The notes beneath the pieces were generated by a model. It saw nothing but the letters and a program-made list of their open reading frames with translations. It was not told the origin of the DNA and made no database searches. The translations under genes and the position numbers were made by a program. 15,858 nucleotides of DNA, taken from positions 1 through 15,858 of the forward strand of contig JAEWLQ010000011.1 in assembly GCA_023457495.1 (NCBI GenBank), read 5' to 3'. Origin of the DNA: Pseudomonadota bacterium (GTDB taxonomy: Bacteria > Pseudomonadota > Gammaproteobacteria > Steroidobacterales > Steroidobacteraceae). Shown one piece after another: positions 8,509-15,858 of the stretch (the first letter of the stretch is position 1; every line of letters begins with the position of its first letter).

Positions 8509-9329
8509 TTAGAGCCCTTGCGGCGCAGCGGCGCCTTGCGGCCGGACGCCGTCAGGATTCCCGAATACCCATAACCCTCGTTCTCGACGCAGGGAATCAC
8601 CTGCACGTCGATGCTGGAGTCCACGAAGCCGTTGTTGGACATCGCGGTGCGCATGTCGTCGATGCTCAGGTTCGAACCCGGGAACATGCGGTCGCCGCAC
8701 TTGTACGCCTCGCAACGATGCAGCGCGTGGATGATGAACGTGCCGCCCGGCGACAGCATCGAGGTCACGTTGCGCATGCAGTTGGTCCACACCGTGCGGT
8801 CGCTCGAGATCGCGTCGATGCAGAATCCCGTGATGATGAGGTCGTAGAAATTCTCGCGCGTCGGTCCGAGCGGCTGGCGCAGGCGCGCATCGCTCACGTA
8901 CAGCCCGCGCACCACCTGGCGCGTGAGCGCCTCGCGTTGCAGGACCTGCGCGACGTTCGCCTGTGGTTCGCCTTCGCAGGCGAGAACATAGCGGGTGAAG
9001 CGATTCCACTCCGGGGCGCTTTCATCGGCGCACAGCCATTCGCGCGCCTCGGTCAGGTTGTCGGCAAGCCAGTCCGCCATGTCCATGCGGAAGGTGTATT
9101 TCGACGCGGCGATCGCCCGATGCAGCGTGGGTCCGCATCCGTATTCGAGCCCGCGGCCGAAGCGTGCGCCGGCCGCGCGCAGTACATCTATCTGGTAAGC
9201 GAGAACGGCCTGCTCGTCGGGCAGGACAACTTCGCTGTAGTAGGTATCGAAGTAATCACGCGCTTTCCACTCGGAGTAGTCAGCGACCAGGGCATTTCTC
9301 GTCAGGTTGCCGTCTATCACTGTCTTCAC
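8505..9329 (-). CDS. NNMT/PNMT/TEMT-like (GntF-like) SAM-dependent N-methyltransferase
   Basis: The protein has 274 aa and is cytoplasmic. It has the small-molecule N-methyltransferase signature: YFDTYY (26-31), a helix ending in RAAG, the SAM motif GLEYGCGPTLHRAIAAS (60-76), ASKYTFRMDMADWLADNL (75-92) where the acidic strand-2 residue is expected, FYDLIITGFCIDAIS (161-175) and SPGGTFIIHALHRCEAY (193-209). This resembles nicotinamide/phenylethanolamine methyltransferases and the bacterial proteins named after GntF of the cyanobacterial guanitoxin pathway. No other guanitoxin gene is present, so the natural amine substrate is unknown. The listed start is GTG 9329, but AGG abuts it directly; GTG 9320, three codons in, has a better-spaced purine stretch (AGGGTGAAG) and may be the true start. 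The TAG stop lies inside the CTAG shared with the converging gene. Confidence 0.85.
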   Translation of the reverse strand: MKTVIDGNLTRNALVADYSEWKARDYFDTYYSEVVLPDEQAVLAYQIDVLRAAGARFGRGLEYGCGPTLHRAIAASKYTFRMDMADWLADNLTEAREWLCADESAPEWNRFTRYVLACEGEPQANVAQVLQREALTRQVVRGLYVSDARLRQPLGPTRENFYDLIITGFCIDAISSDRTVWTNCMRNVTSMLSPGGTFIIHALHRCEAYKCGDRMFPGSNLSIDDMRTAMSNNGFVDSSIDVQVIPCVENEGYGYSGILTASGRKAPLRRKGSN

Positions 9330-9569
9330 CCTGCTAGTCCGTTAGTTATTGGTTAGGCTTTTTTGTTAAACCCTTATGTAAGAGGATACTTACGGCTCTA
9401 TTCGCCCAATAGCCGATGTACCCCTACTAGAACACCTGTAAGGCGGCCGGTTTCCCTACTGCAAGTCCCTGGTCTCATGGATGAAATTGCCAATCTGGGC
9501 ACCCCAGCTGACGCAAAACGGGGGGTGGATCAACGTGCAAGTTGTCGCCGGGCATAACAATAATCGGCC
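9330..9569. promoter_or_regulatory. AT-richer divergent control region of the methyltransferase and sensor kinase
   Basis: These 240 bases hold no gene and are visibly richer in A+T than the surroundings. A plausible plus-strand sigma70 promoter is TTGTTA (9363-9368), 16 bases, then GATACT (9385-9390), each 4/6 to consensus. It would give a leader of about 170 bases before the kinase. A near-repeat CCCTACT(n2)AA occurs at 9422-9432 and 9454-9464, 32 bases apart. TACCCCT (9419-9425) fits the NarL-type heptamer TACYYMT. A weak hairpin pairs CACCCC (9500-9505) with GGGGTG (9522-9527). Confidence 0.45.
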
Positions 9570-12500
9570 ATGAACGCCCGCCCCGAATCCGCCCAGACCG
9601 CCGAGGAGGCGCTGCCGGCCGAATTCCGCTCGGCGCTCGAGCTCGCGCAGGCGGCCGTCTGGGACTGGCGGCTTACGGGCGACCGGTTCCAGGTGGACGA
9701 GGCGTGGACGCGCGCGCTGGGGATAGACGTGCCCGGCGGCGCGATGTCCGTCGAGCAATGGAAGCGTCGCATCCATCCCGACGACCTCGGCGCCTTCATC
9801 GCCGCGGCCGAGTCCTGCCAACACGGCGGTGACCGCTTCGAGTGTGAGTACAGGTTGTTAGCCGCCGGCCATCGCTGGCTGTGGGTCCTGCATCGCGGAC
9901 GAGTCGTGCAGCGTGAACGTGATGGCTCCACGGGACGCATCGCCGGTTTGCTGCTCGACATCGACCACCGCAAGAGCGAGGAAGTCGCGCGCAGCGACAG
10001 CGAGTCGCGCCTCGCCACCGCGTTGTGGGGCGCGCGCGCCGCATTCTGGCAGTGGCACGTGCCGAGCAACGCGCGGACCGCGAGTCCGTTGTGGCTCGCG
10101 ATGACGGGTTACTCGCGCGCCCAATGGGACGCGATGCCGAATCCGTGGTTCAGCAACCTGCACGCCGAGGATCGCGAGCGCGTCGACCGGCAGCTGCGGG
10201 AGCACGCGCAGGGCGAGCGCGATTCGGTCGAGTTCGAATACCGTTTCAAGACCGCGAATGGCGAATACCGCTGGATGCAGGATCGCGGCCGCGCGGTCGA
10301 ATGGGACCTGCAGGGACGACCCGCGCTGGTCATCGGCGTCACGCTCGACATCGACGCGGCCAAGCGCGCCGAAGCGCACCTCGCCTCCAGCGAGCACATG
10401 CTCGAGACCGCGGCCTGGGGCGCGGGCATCGGCCTGTGGGAAACGAATTTCGTCACCGACACCACGCGCTGGTTCAACGACTGGTGCGACCGGCACGACA
10501 TCTATCCCTGCGACGGCTCGGATCACGTGCAGCGCTGGGACGAGCATCTGCATCCCGATGAGGGGCCCGAGGCGACGCGCCGCTTCAACGAGCACGTCAA
10601 CGGCAAGGCCGAATACTACGACGCCGAGTACCGGATCAAGACGCGTGGCGGCCTGTGGCGCTGGGTGTTCGAGCGCGGACGCGTGGTCGAGCGCGACGAG
10701 AACGGCAAGGCCGTGCGCATGCTGGGCGTGTGCATGGATCTCGACGAGGCGAAGGTCGCCGAGCGGCGCGCCAACGCGCGCAACGAGCGCGTCGAGGCCG
10801 CGCTTCAGCTAACTACCGCGGGCGTCTGGGACTGGGACGTCGAACACGGTGTTCCCAATCACACCGATGGCTACTACCGCGTGTTCGGCGTGGATCCGGC
10901 GTTCGGGCGCGCGAATCCGAATACCTGGCGCCAGCTGCTCGGCACCGACCCTGAAAACGAGATGGAGGATTTCCGCAACCGGCTGCGGCACGTCGACCCG
11001 GGCGCGTCGATGCTGGAGACGGAATACCGGTTCCGGCACACCGACGGCAGCTGGCACTGGGCGCTGGACCGCGCGTACGTGATCGAACGCGCGCCCGACG
11101 GCAGCACGCGGCGCGTGCTCGGTCTCGTGGTCGACATCACGGCGCGCAAGCTGCGCGAGATGGCGTTGTCGGCGGGCGCGCAGCGTTTCCGCGCGATCTC
11201 GAGCGAGCTTCGCTGCATCATCTACGAAATCGATTCCGAGACGAACTCGCTGACCAGCGAGGGAGGCGAGCGGGTGCTGGGATATCCGCCTGGCCACCGC
11301 GCACGCGCCTCCGACTGGACGGCGATGCTGCACCCGGAAGATCAGCCGCTGATGCAGGACTGGTACGAGCGCAGTGCCGATGGAATGCTCGCACTCCAGT
11401 ACCGCATCCGGCACTACGATGGCCACTACGTGACGCTGCTCGATTCCAGCGTCGCGGTGCGCGATGCGGCGGGCAAGATCCTGCGCATCGTCGGCGTGGC
11501 GATCGACATCAGCGAGCGGGCGCGCCAGCAGGAAGCACTGCGTGAATCGCAGGAGCTGCTGCAGATCGTGGCGGCCGGCACCGGCGACTGGCTGATCCTG
11601 GTCGATACCGAAAGGCGCGTGCAGTTCATCAACCGCGGCATCCGCTCGCACTCGCGCGAGAGCATCGTCGGCCAGCGGCTCGATGAAATCGCGGTCGCCG
11701 AGGATCGCAATCACATCCTCAACGCGCTCAAGCAGGTGCTCGAGACCGGCGAGCCGGTCGACCTGCAGTTCACGAGCGAGGGGACCCAGTACGGCGGTCG
11801 CTACTTCGACTCACGCATCCGCGCGGTCCGCTCGCCCGCCGGAATAACGGGCGCGGTGATCAACATCACCGAGATCACCGACCGCCACGCGGCCATGCAC
11901 CTGCGCGAAACGCAGGCGCGCATGTTCGAGCTGCTGCACGAAGGCGTGGTCGTCATCGACGAGAACAACATGATCCGCATGGCGAACCCGGCGTTCGAGC
12001 GGATGTTCGGCTTCACGACGGGCACCGCGGTCGACACCTCGATCGACGACCTGATCGCGCCGCCACCCGGCGCGCAACGCGGTCGCATGGACCAGCGCCT
12101 GTGGGGCTCGATCGGCGAAGCGCCCGGACTTGCACCGGTGGAGTTCAAGTGCCGCCGGCGCGATGGCTCGACGTTCGATGCCGCCTGCGTTGCGACCCTG
12201 ACGCACGTCGATGGAGAAACACATCGGCTCGCGGTCATCACCGACGTCACGGAGCGCCGCGGGCTCGAGCGCGAGATCCTGGAGATCGCCGGGCGCGAGC
12301 AATTGCGCATCGGCTCGGACCTGCACGACGGCTTGGGGCAGGATCTGACCGGTGTCGCATTGATGCTGCGCAGCGTGGTCGCGCAACTTCGGAAGGAGAA
12401 CTCGTCAGCGCGCGCCGACGTGGAGGACATCATCAGCCTCGTTAATGGGGCCATCGAGAGCACCCGGGCCATGGCGCGGGGCCTTGCGCCGGTAGGCGCC

Positions 12501-12947
12501 GATCGCGGTGGCCTGATCGCCGGCCTTCAGTCGATGGCGGTCCGTGGCATGGAGCGGTATGGTGTACGTGCGCATTTCAGTACGTCGCTCAAGGAGCCGC
12601 TGACGCTCGACGACGCTGCTGCAACGCACCTTTATCGCATCGCCCAGGAAGCTTTCACCAATGCGATCCGTCACGGGCGGGTCACGCAGGTCACCATCGA
12701 CCTGGCGACGGGCGAGGGAAGCCTGACGCTGTGCGTACAGGATAATGGTAGGGGTTTCGATGAAAGGAACGCGACCAGCAACGGCATGGGACTGAAACTC
12801 ATGCGCTACCGGGCGCAGATGCTGGGCGGAGACGTGACGATCTCCAACGGTCCGGGCGGCGGGGTCGTGGTCCGTTGCACCTGTCCCCACCGTGCGCCGC
12901 TCGCCGGGGATGCAGCCCCGCGCGGCGGATTCCCGCTCAAGGACTGA
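9570..12947 (+). CDS. Soluble sensor histidine kinase with seven PAS-like domains (NarL-type, HisKA_3)
   Basis: The protein has 1125 aa and no transmembrane segment or signal peptide, so sensing is cytoplasmic. Seven PAS/PAC units can be traced at about 20-137, 145-268, 273-397, 402-528, 535-652, 656-775 and 780-898. The first four share an (A/T)A-x-W-x-W opening and an HP-x-D or HAED strand, as in PAS_3 domains, and end in (L/V/M)D(I/L)D or VDIT PAC segments. The kinase core follows: DHp helix GREQLRIGSDLHDGLGQDLT with phospho-acceptor His919, N-box QEAFTNAIRH (Asn1031), G1 box VQDNGRGF (Asp1058) and G2 box GMGLKLMRYRAQMLGG. An in-frame TAA lies just upstream of ATG 9570, so the start cannot be much earlier; no Shine-Dalgarno is visible. 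The ligands are unknown. The response regulator 103 bases downstream is the evident partner. Confidence 0.95.
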   Translation: MNARPESAQTAEEALPAEFRSALELAQAAVWDWRLTGDRFQVDEAWTRALGIDVPGGAMSVEQWKRRIHPDDLGAFIAAAESCQHGGDRFECEYRLLAAGHRWLWVLHRGRVVQRERDGSTGRIAGLLLDIDHRKSEEVARSDSESRLATALWGARAAFWQWHVPSNARTASPLWLAMTGYSRAQWDAMPNPWFSNLHAEDRERVDRQLREHAQGERDSVEFEYRFKTANGEYRWMQDRGRAVEWDLQGRPALVIGVTLDIDAAKRAEAHLASSEHMLETAAWGAGIGLWETNFVTDTTRWFNDWCDRHDIYPCDGSDHVQRWDEHLHPDEGPEATRRFNEHVNGKAEYYDAEYRIKTRGGLWRWVFERGRVVERDENGKAVRMLGVCMDLDEAKVAERRANARNERVEAALQLTTAGVWDWDVEHGVPNHTDGYYRVFGVDPAFGRANPNTWRQLLGTDPENEMEDFRNRLRHVDPGASMLETEYRFRHTDGSWHWALDRAYVIERAPDGSTRRVLGLVVDITARKLREMALSAGAQRFRAISSELRCIIYEIDSETNSLTSEGGERVLGYPPGHRARASDWTAMLHPEDQPLMQDWYERSADGMLALQYRIRHYDGHYVTLLDSSVAVRDAAGKILRIVGVAIDISERARQQEALRESQELLQIVAAGTGDWLILVDTERRVQFINRGIRSHSRESIVGQRLDEIAVAEDRNHILNALKQVLETGEPVDLQFTSEGTQYGGRYFDSRIRAVRSPAGITGAVINITEITDRHAAMHLRETQARMFELLHEGVVVIDENNMIRMANPAFERMFGFTTGTAVDTSIDDLIAPPPGAQRGRMDQRLWGSIGEAPGLAPVEFKCRRRDGSTFDAACVATLTHVDGETHRLAVITDVTERRGLEREILEIAGREQLRIGSDLHDGLGQDLTGVALMLRSVVAQLRKENSSARADVEDIISLVNGAIESTRAMARGLAPVGADRGGLIAGLQSMAVRGMERYGVRAHFSTSLKEPLTLDDAAATHLYRIAQEAFTNAIRHGRVTQVTIDLATGEGSLTLCVQDNGRGFDERNATSNGMGLKLMRYRAQMLGGDVTISNGPGGGVVVRCTCPHRAPLAGDAAPRGGFPLKD

Positions 12948-13050
12948 AAACAGTCTAACTATAGTTGCGCAATAGGCCCCGGGCAGGATTGACGCTCCGC
13001 CGTATCTTCGTCACGATCCGCGCCTAATATTTGGGCGTAGGGGACTTGTC

Positions 13051-13722
13051 ATGAACGCAGCGCTGGCCACCAAACGGCAGATTCTCATCGTCGATGACCA
13101 TCCCATCGTGCGCCAGGGCCTGCGGCGGATGTTCGAAGCGGAAACCGATCTCGCGGTTTGCGGCGAAGCCGACAGCGAGCCGGCCGCCCGCGAGGCGATC
13201 CGCGCCAAGAAGCCCGACATCGTCGTCGTCGACCTGTCGCTCGAGCGCGGCGACGGCATCGAACTAGTTAGACAGATGCACGCCGAGATGCCCGAGCTGC
13301 GGATGCTCGTGTTGTCGATGCACGATGAGACCATCTACGCCGAGCGGCTGCTCGCCGCGGGCGCGATGGGTTACATCATGAAGCAGGCGGCGTCCGACCA
13401 GCTGCTGATCGCCGTGCGCCGCGTGCTCGACGGCCGCACCTACGTGAGCGAAACCGTGCAGCGTTCGCTCGATCAGCGCGCCGGAGAAAACCGCTCCGAG
13501 ACCAACGATCCGGTCGCGCGCCTGTCGAACCGCGAAGTGCAGATCCTCAACATGATTGGCCGCGGCATGAGCTCGCGCGAGATCGCGCAGGAGTTCACGC
13601 TGTCCGTGAAGACGATCGAGTCCCACCGCCAGACCATCAAACACAAGCTCGGTCTCGCCACCAACAGCCAGCTTCTGCAGTACGCCATGAAGTGGTTCAG
13701 CGGTGGTACGCAACGCAGCTGA
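13051..13722 (+). CDS. NarL/LuxR-family DNA-binding response regulator
   Basis: This 223-aa protein starts at ATG 13051 with a good Shine-Dalgarno (TAGGGGA at 13038-13044, six bases away). The receiver domain (about 10-125) has the acidic pair Asp15/Asp16 in ILIVDDHP, the phospho-acceptor Asp61 in DIVVVDLSL, Ser89 in VLSMHDE and Lys111 in GYIMKQA. The C-terminal LuxR-type helix-turn-helix covers about 158-205: LSNREVQILNMIGRGMSSRE, then SVKTIESHRQTIKHKLGL. All key residues are present, so it should be phosphorylated by a HisKA_3 kinase and bind DNA as a dimer. The upstream sensor kinase, same strand and matching class, is the likely donor. The 103-base gap with its own ribosome-binding site, and a TTGACG at 12989-12994 with only a weak -10 (CACGAT), leave open a separate promoter. 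Confidence 0.96.
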   Translation: MNAALATKRQILIVDDHPIVRQGLRRMFEAETDLAVCGEADSEPAAREAIRAKKPDIVVVDLSLERGDGIELVRQMHAEMPELRMLVLSMHDETIYAERLLAAGAMGYIMKQAASDQLLIAVRRVLDGRTYVSETVQRSLDQRAGENRSETNDPVARLSNREVQILNMIGRGMSSREIAQEFTLSVKTIESHRQTIKHKLGLATNSQLLQYAMKWFSGGTQRS

Positions 13723-13735
13723 CGATCGGCGCGAT

Positions 13736-13751
13736 GGGGAAGGGATTCCCC
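13736..13751 (+). terminator. Small hairpin after the response regulator gene, possible terminator
   Basis: GGGGAA (13736-13741), the loop GGGA and TTCCCC (13746-13751) form a perfect 6-bp stem starting 13 bases after the stop codon. No T-tract follows, so termination is uncertain. The remainder of the gap to 13872 shows no gene and no convincing promoter. Confidence 0.3.
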
Positions 13752-13872
13752 GAGCGAGCACGACAATCGCCCGAAAGTCCCTGTTTTTCCCGGGATCTCC
13801 CTGCCCGGTCCGTCCCGCATTCAAACCCGAAGCGCCTGAAATGCCTCCAACCTGCGTACCCGGGAGAGGCGC

Positions 13873-14454
13873 TTGGCGGACGGTTCAACAGCACGAATGG
13901 CCCCGATGACGAGAACCGACGCGGTCGTGGATTTCGACGACGCGCTCATCGAGCGGGCGCGCCGTGGTGACACGCGGGCCTTCGAACGCCTCTACCGAGA
14001 ACACGTTGGCCGCGTGAATGGTTTGTGCCTGCGCATGACGCGCAATCCGGACCTCGCCGCCGACTGCACCCAGGACGCCTTCATCAAGGCGTGGAAGGCA
14101 TTGCCGCGTTTCGAGGCGCGCAGCAGTTTTTCGACCTGGCTGCATCGCATCGCCGTGAACACCGTGCTCGAACGGCGTCGCGGTGGCATGAACAGCGAGG
14201 TGCCGGTCGAGGATCCGACCGAATACGAGGATCCGGTGATGGTGCTCGATACGCCCGTGGAGGAGCGCGAGCTCGAGGCGGCGATCCAATCGCTGCCGCA
14301 GGGTGCGCGCGACGCGCTGGTGTTGTGCGGCCTGTATGGATACGAACATGCGGAAGCGGCGTCGATGCTCGGCATTGCCGTTGGCACCTGCAAGGCGCAG
14401 CTGCACCGCGCGCGCGGATTGCTGCGCGATCGACTGGAAAGAGGTGTGCGATGA
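13873..14454 (+). CDS. ECF-type RNA polymerase sigma factor
   Basis: The protein has up to 193 aa. Sigma region 2 covers about 25-102: ALIERARRGDTRAFERLYRE, then DCTQDAFIKAWKALPRF and FSTWLHRIAVNTVLERRR. Region 4 covers about 134-190: AAIQSLPQGARDALVLCGLY, then GIAVGTCKAQLHRARGLLRD. With no regions 1 or 3 it is an extracytoplasmic-function sigma factor. The chosen start is TTG 13873 because GGGAGAGG (13862-13869) lies just upstream. ATG 13897 and ATG 13906 (giving MTRTDAVVDFDDA) are in frame, have no Shine-Dalgarno, and match typical family lengths equally well. The stop overlaps the next start as ATGA, so the anti-sigma candidate is translationally coupled. No autoregulatory promoter could be recognised. 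Confidence 0.93.
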   Translation: MADGSTARMAPMTRTDAVVDFDDALIERARRGDTRAFERLYREHVGRVNGLCLRMTRNPDLAADCTQDAFIKAWKALPRFEARSSFSTWLHRIAVNTVLERRRGGMNSEVPVEDPTEYEDPVMVLDTPVEERELEAAIQSLPQGARDALVLCGLYGYEHAEAASMLGIAVGTCKAQLHRARGLLRDRLERGVR

Positions 14455-14996
14455 ATACGCGACGCGTGAAACGAATCGATGAGCTGGCGCGCGACGTTCC
14501 ACCGGCCCGCGATCTGTGGCCCGCGATCGCCGCCGCCATCGAGGCCGACAAGTCGGCTGCCGTGGCCCCCGCGGTCGAGCGGCGCCGCAACTGGTGGCCC
14601 GCCCCGGCGGTCGCGGCCGCCGTCGCGCTGGTGGCAGTCGGTGTGCTGATCGGTCGCCAGATGGCGCCCGAGGGCGTCAACACGCTCGGCACCAATGCCG
14701 TGCCGACCCACGATGCCGCCGCGATGCCGGCCGCGTACCAGCGCGAGGCGAAGTACCAGCAGGTGCGGGCCGAGCTACTCGCCGACGTGCAGAAACGGCT
14801 CGAGTCCATGCCGGAGGCGGAACGCGAAGAGGTGGCCGCGAGCCTCGCGACCCTGCGTCGCTCCATCGGTGAAATCGAAGCGGCGCTCGGACGCGATCCG
14901 GCGAACGCGCTGTTGCAAGAGTTGTTGGTGAGTTCCCGCCAGGAAGAAATGCGCGCATTGACCGTGGTGCGTGATGCCGGCGGCCAGGAGATCTGA
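14451..14996 (+). CDS. Single-pass anti-sigma factor candidate
   Basis: The protein has 181 aa from ATG 14451, whose Shine-Dalgarno AAAGAGG (14438-14444) lies inside the sigma gene. The short N-terminal segment RIDELARDVPPARDLWPAIA (8-27) is a common opening of anti-sigma proteins in this type of operon. No zinc-binding His-x3-Cys-x2-Cys motif is present, so it would be a zinc-free type. One transmembrane helix lies at about 52-68 (PAVAAAVALVAVGVLIG). The periplasmic part is an Ala/Glu/Arg-rich, probably coiled-coil domain (about 95-170). Holding the sigma factor at the membrane is inferred from position and layout rather than from a strong family match. The next gene starts two bases after the stop. 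Confidence 0.85.
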   Translation: MNTRRVKRIDELARDVPPARDLWPAIAAAIEADKSAAVAPAVERRRNWWPAPAVAAAVALVAVGVLIGRQMAPEGVNTLGTNAVPTHDAAAMPAAYQREAKYQQVRAELLADVQKRLESMPEAEREEVAASLATLRRSIGEIEAALGRDPANALLQELLVSSRQEEMRALTVVRDAGGQEI

Positions 14997-14998
14997 TC

Positions 14999-15858
14999 AT
15001 GTTCGAATTCAAGAATCGTCTTCGTAGTGGATTGGCGATCGTGTGCCTGCTGCCGCTGGCTGCGGCGGCCGGCGATGTCCCCGTGGAACGCAGGGTCGCC
15101 GCGGACGCGAACGGCGAGGTGGTCATCTCCAATGTGTCGGGATCGGTCGACGTGCGCGGCTGGGATCGCAACGAAATCCTGGTCACCGGCCGTCTTGGCG
15201 AAGACGTCGAACGGCTGGACGTCGAGACGTCGGGCGGGCGCACCATCATCAAGGTGGTCCTGCCGCGCGGCCGCGCCAGCGACAGCGATGCCGAGCTGGA
15301 CATCCAGGTGCCGCGGGGCAGCCGGGTCGAGGCGAGTGTGGTGAGTGCGGATCTGTCCTCGCGGGGCGTGCTCGGTCAGCAGCGTCTCAAGAGCGTGAGC
15401 GGCGAGATCACCGCGGACATCGCGGGTGATGACTCGGAACTGCGCACGGTGAGCGGAGACCTGACCATTCGCGGCAACGGCAAGCCGTTGCGCCTGCGCG
15501 CGAGCTCGGTCAGCGGCGACATCGATCTGACCAACGCCGCGGGCTCGGTGGACGTGGTGACCGTGAGCGGCAGCTCGCGGCTCGATCTCATCGACGCCAG
15601 CGACGTGCGTGGCCGGACCACTTCGGGCGACCTCGAGCTGCGGGCCAGGCTCACCCGCGATGGGCGGGTCGACGTCGAAGGCGTGAGCGGTGAGATCACC
15701 CTGCGGGTCTCGGCGGCCGACGGCTTCTCCACCGAAATCGAATCATTCAGCGGCGATATCCGTGGCTGCCTGGGCGGCAAGGCGGAGCGTGTCAGCAAGT
15801 ACGGGCCGGGCACGCGGCTCAACATCCGCACCGTCGAGGCGGGCGCGCGGGTGCGCGC
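14999..15858 (+). CDS. Secreted DUF4097-type repeat protein (3' end cut by window edge)
   Basis: An open frame from ATG 14999 runs to the window edge (286 codons), so the C-terminus is missing. A strong Shine-Dalgarno AGGAG (14986-14990) lies eight bases upstream. Residues 1-24 form a signal peptide (FEFKNRLRS, hydrophobic core, LAAAAG). The rest is built of repeated short strands around a VSG(D/E/S) motif at about 46, 133, 151, 171, 189 and 229, with TSG at 208 and FSG at 250. This is the layout of DUF4097 (putative adhesin-like) proteins, predicted to form a beta-helix-like solenoid. Such proteins often sit beside ECF sigma/anti-sigma pairs, and their role is not established. No membrane anchor is visible in the part present. 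It shares the operon with the two preceding genes. Confidence 0.88.
   Translation, partial: MFEFKNRLRSGLAIVCLLPLAAAAGDVPVERRVAADANGEVVISNVSGSVDVRGWDRNEILVTGRLGEDVERLDVETSGGRTIIKVVLPRGRASDSDAELDIQVPRGSRVEASVVSADLSSRGVLGQQRLKSVSGEITADIAGDDSELRTVSGDLTIRGNGKPLRLRASSVSGDIDLTNAAGSVDVVTVSGSSRLDLIDASDVRGRTTSGDLELRARLTRDGRVDVEGVSGEITLRVSAADGFSTEIESFSGDIRGCLGGKAERVSKYGPGTRLNIRTVEAGARVR

Noticed and set aside
7917..9356. 479-codon plus-strand open frame across two genes
   Set aside because: It spans the 3' half of the HupE-like gene in another frame and the antisense of the methyltransferase gene. Its extreme Arg/Ala content marks it as a shadow.
9359..9364. Run of six T's as an intrinsic terminator
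   Set aside because: No GC-rich hairpin precedes it on the plus strand, and no plus-strand gene ends nearby. It belongs to the AT-rich promoter region.
12942..12955. GACTG-AAAA-CAGTC hairpin overlapping the kinase stop codon, next to the palindrome AACTATAGTT
   Set aside because: The stem is only 5 bp and no T-tract follows. Such short palindromes are expected by chance, so I do not call it a terminator.

Overview
The window is a dense, high-GC (roughly two-thirds G+C by eye) chromosomal segment. The family mix is uup, yciH, a DUF502 protein, a HupE/UreJ-like protein, a TonB-C secreted protein and an ECF sigma/anti-sigma/DUF4097 group. This fits a gammaproteobacterium of the Xanthomonadales/Nevskiales/Steroidobacterales type; that placement is inference, since no rRNA or marker gene is present. 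I see no tRNA, rRNA, CRISPR array, prophage or insertion sequence. Thirteen protein genes cover nearly everything, and no gene-free stretch exceeds 300 bases.

Left part (1-2767). A secreted protein with a TonB-C-like domain runs off the left edge on the minus strand. Divergent from it are an exported COG4798-type methyltransferase-like protein and a DUF502 membrane protein, probably one transcript. A perfect 35-bp inverted repeat (2665-2767) separates this pair from the minus-strand genes it converges with.

Middle part (2768-9329). Four minus-strand genes probably form an operon read from 7365 down to 2768: a PLP-dependent cysteine-synthase-like enzyme, an exported phytase-like beta-propeller protein with a Lys-Pro-Ala linker, the ABC-F ATPase Uup, and the SUI1-like factor YciH. 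The last two overlap by 4 bp. Divergent from the operon, across only 33 bases, is a HupE/UreJ-like membrane protein with an EF-hand loop. Its stop codon overlaps, in a shared CTAG, the stop of a converging NNMT/PNMT/GntF-like methyltransferase.

Right part (9330-15858). A relatively AT-rich 240-base control region precedes a large soluble sensor histidine kinase with seven PAS-like domains and a NarL-type HisKA_3/HATPase core. A NarL/LuxR response regulator follows, surely its partner. A sigma70-family ECF factor, a one-TM anti-sigma candidate and a secreted DUF4097 repeat protein follow in an overlapping operon that runs off the right edge. Together the right part reads as a signalling block: a cytoplasmic PAS-sensing two-component pair next to an envelope-type sigma/anti-sigma switch.

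I did not find a clearly novel multi-gene system. The best leads are the long inverted repeat, the possible leaderless divergent starts at 7366-7398, the exported methyltransferase-like protein and the seven-PAS kinase.
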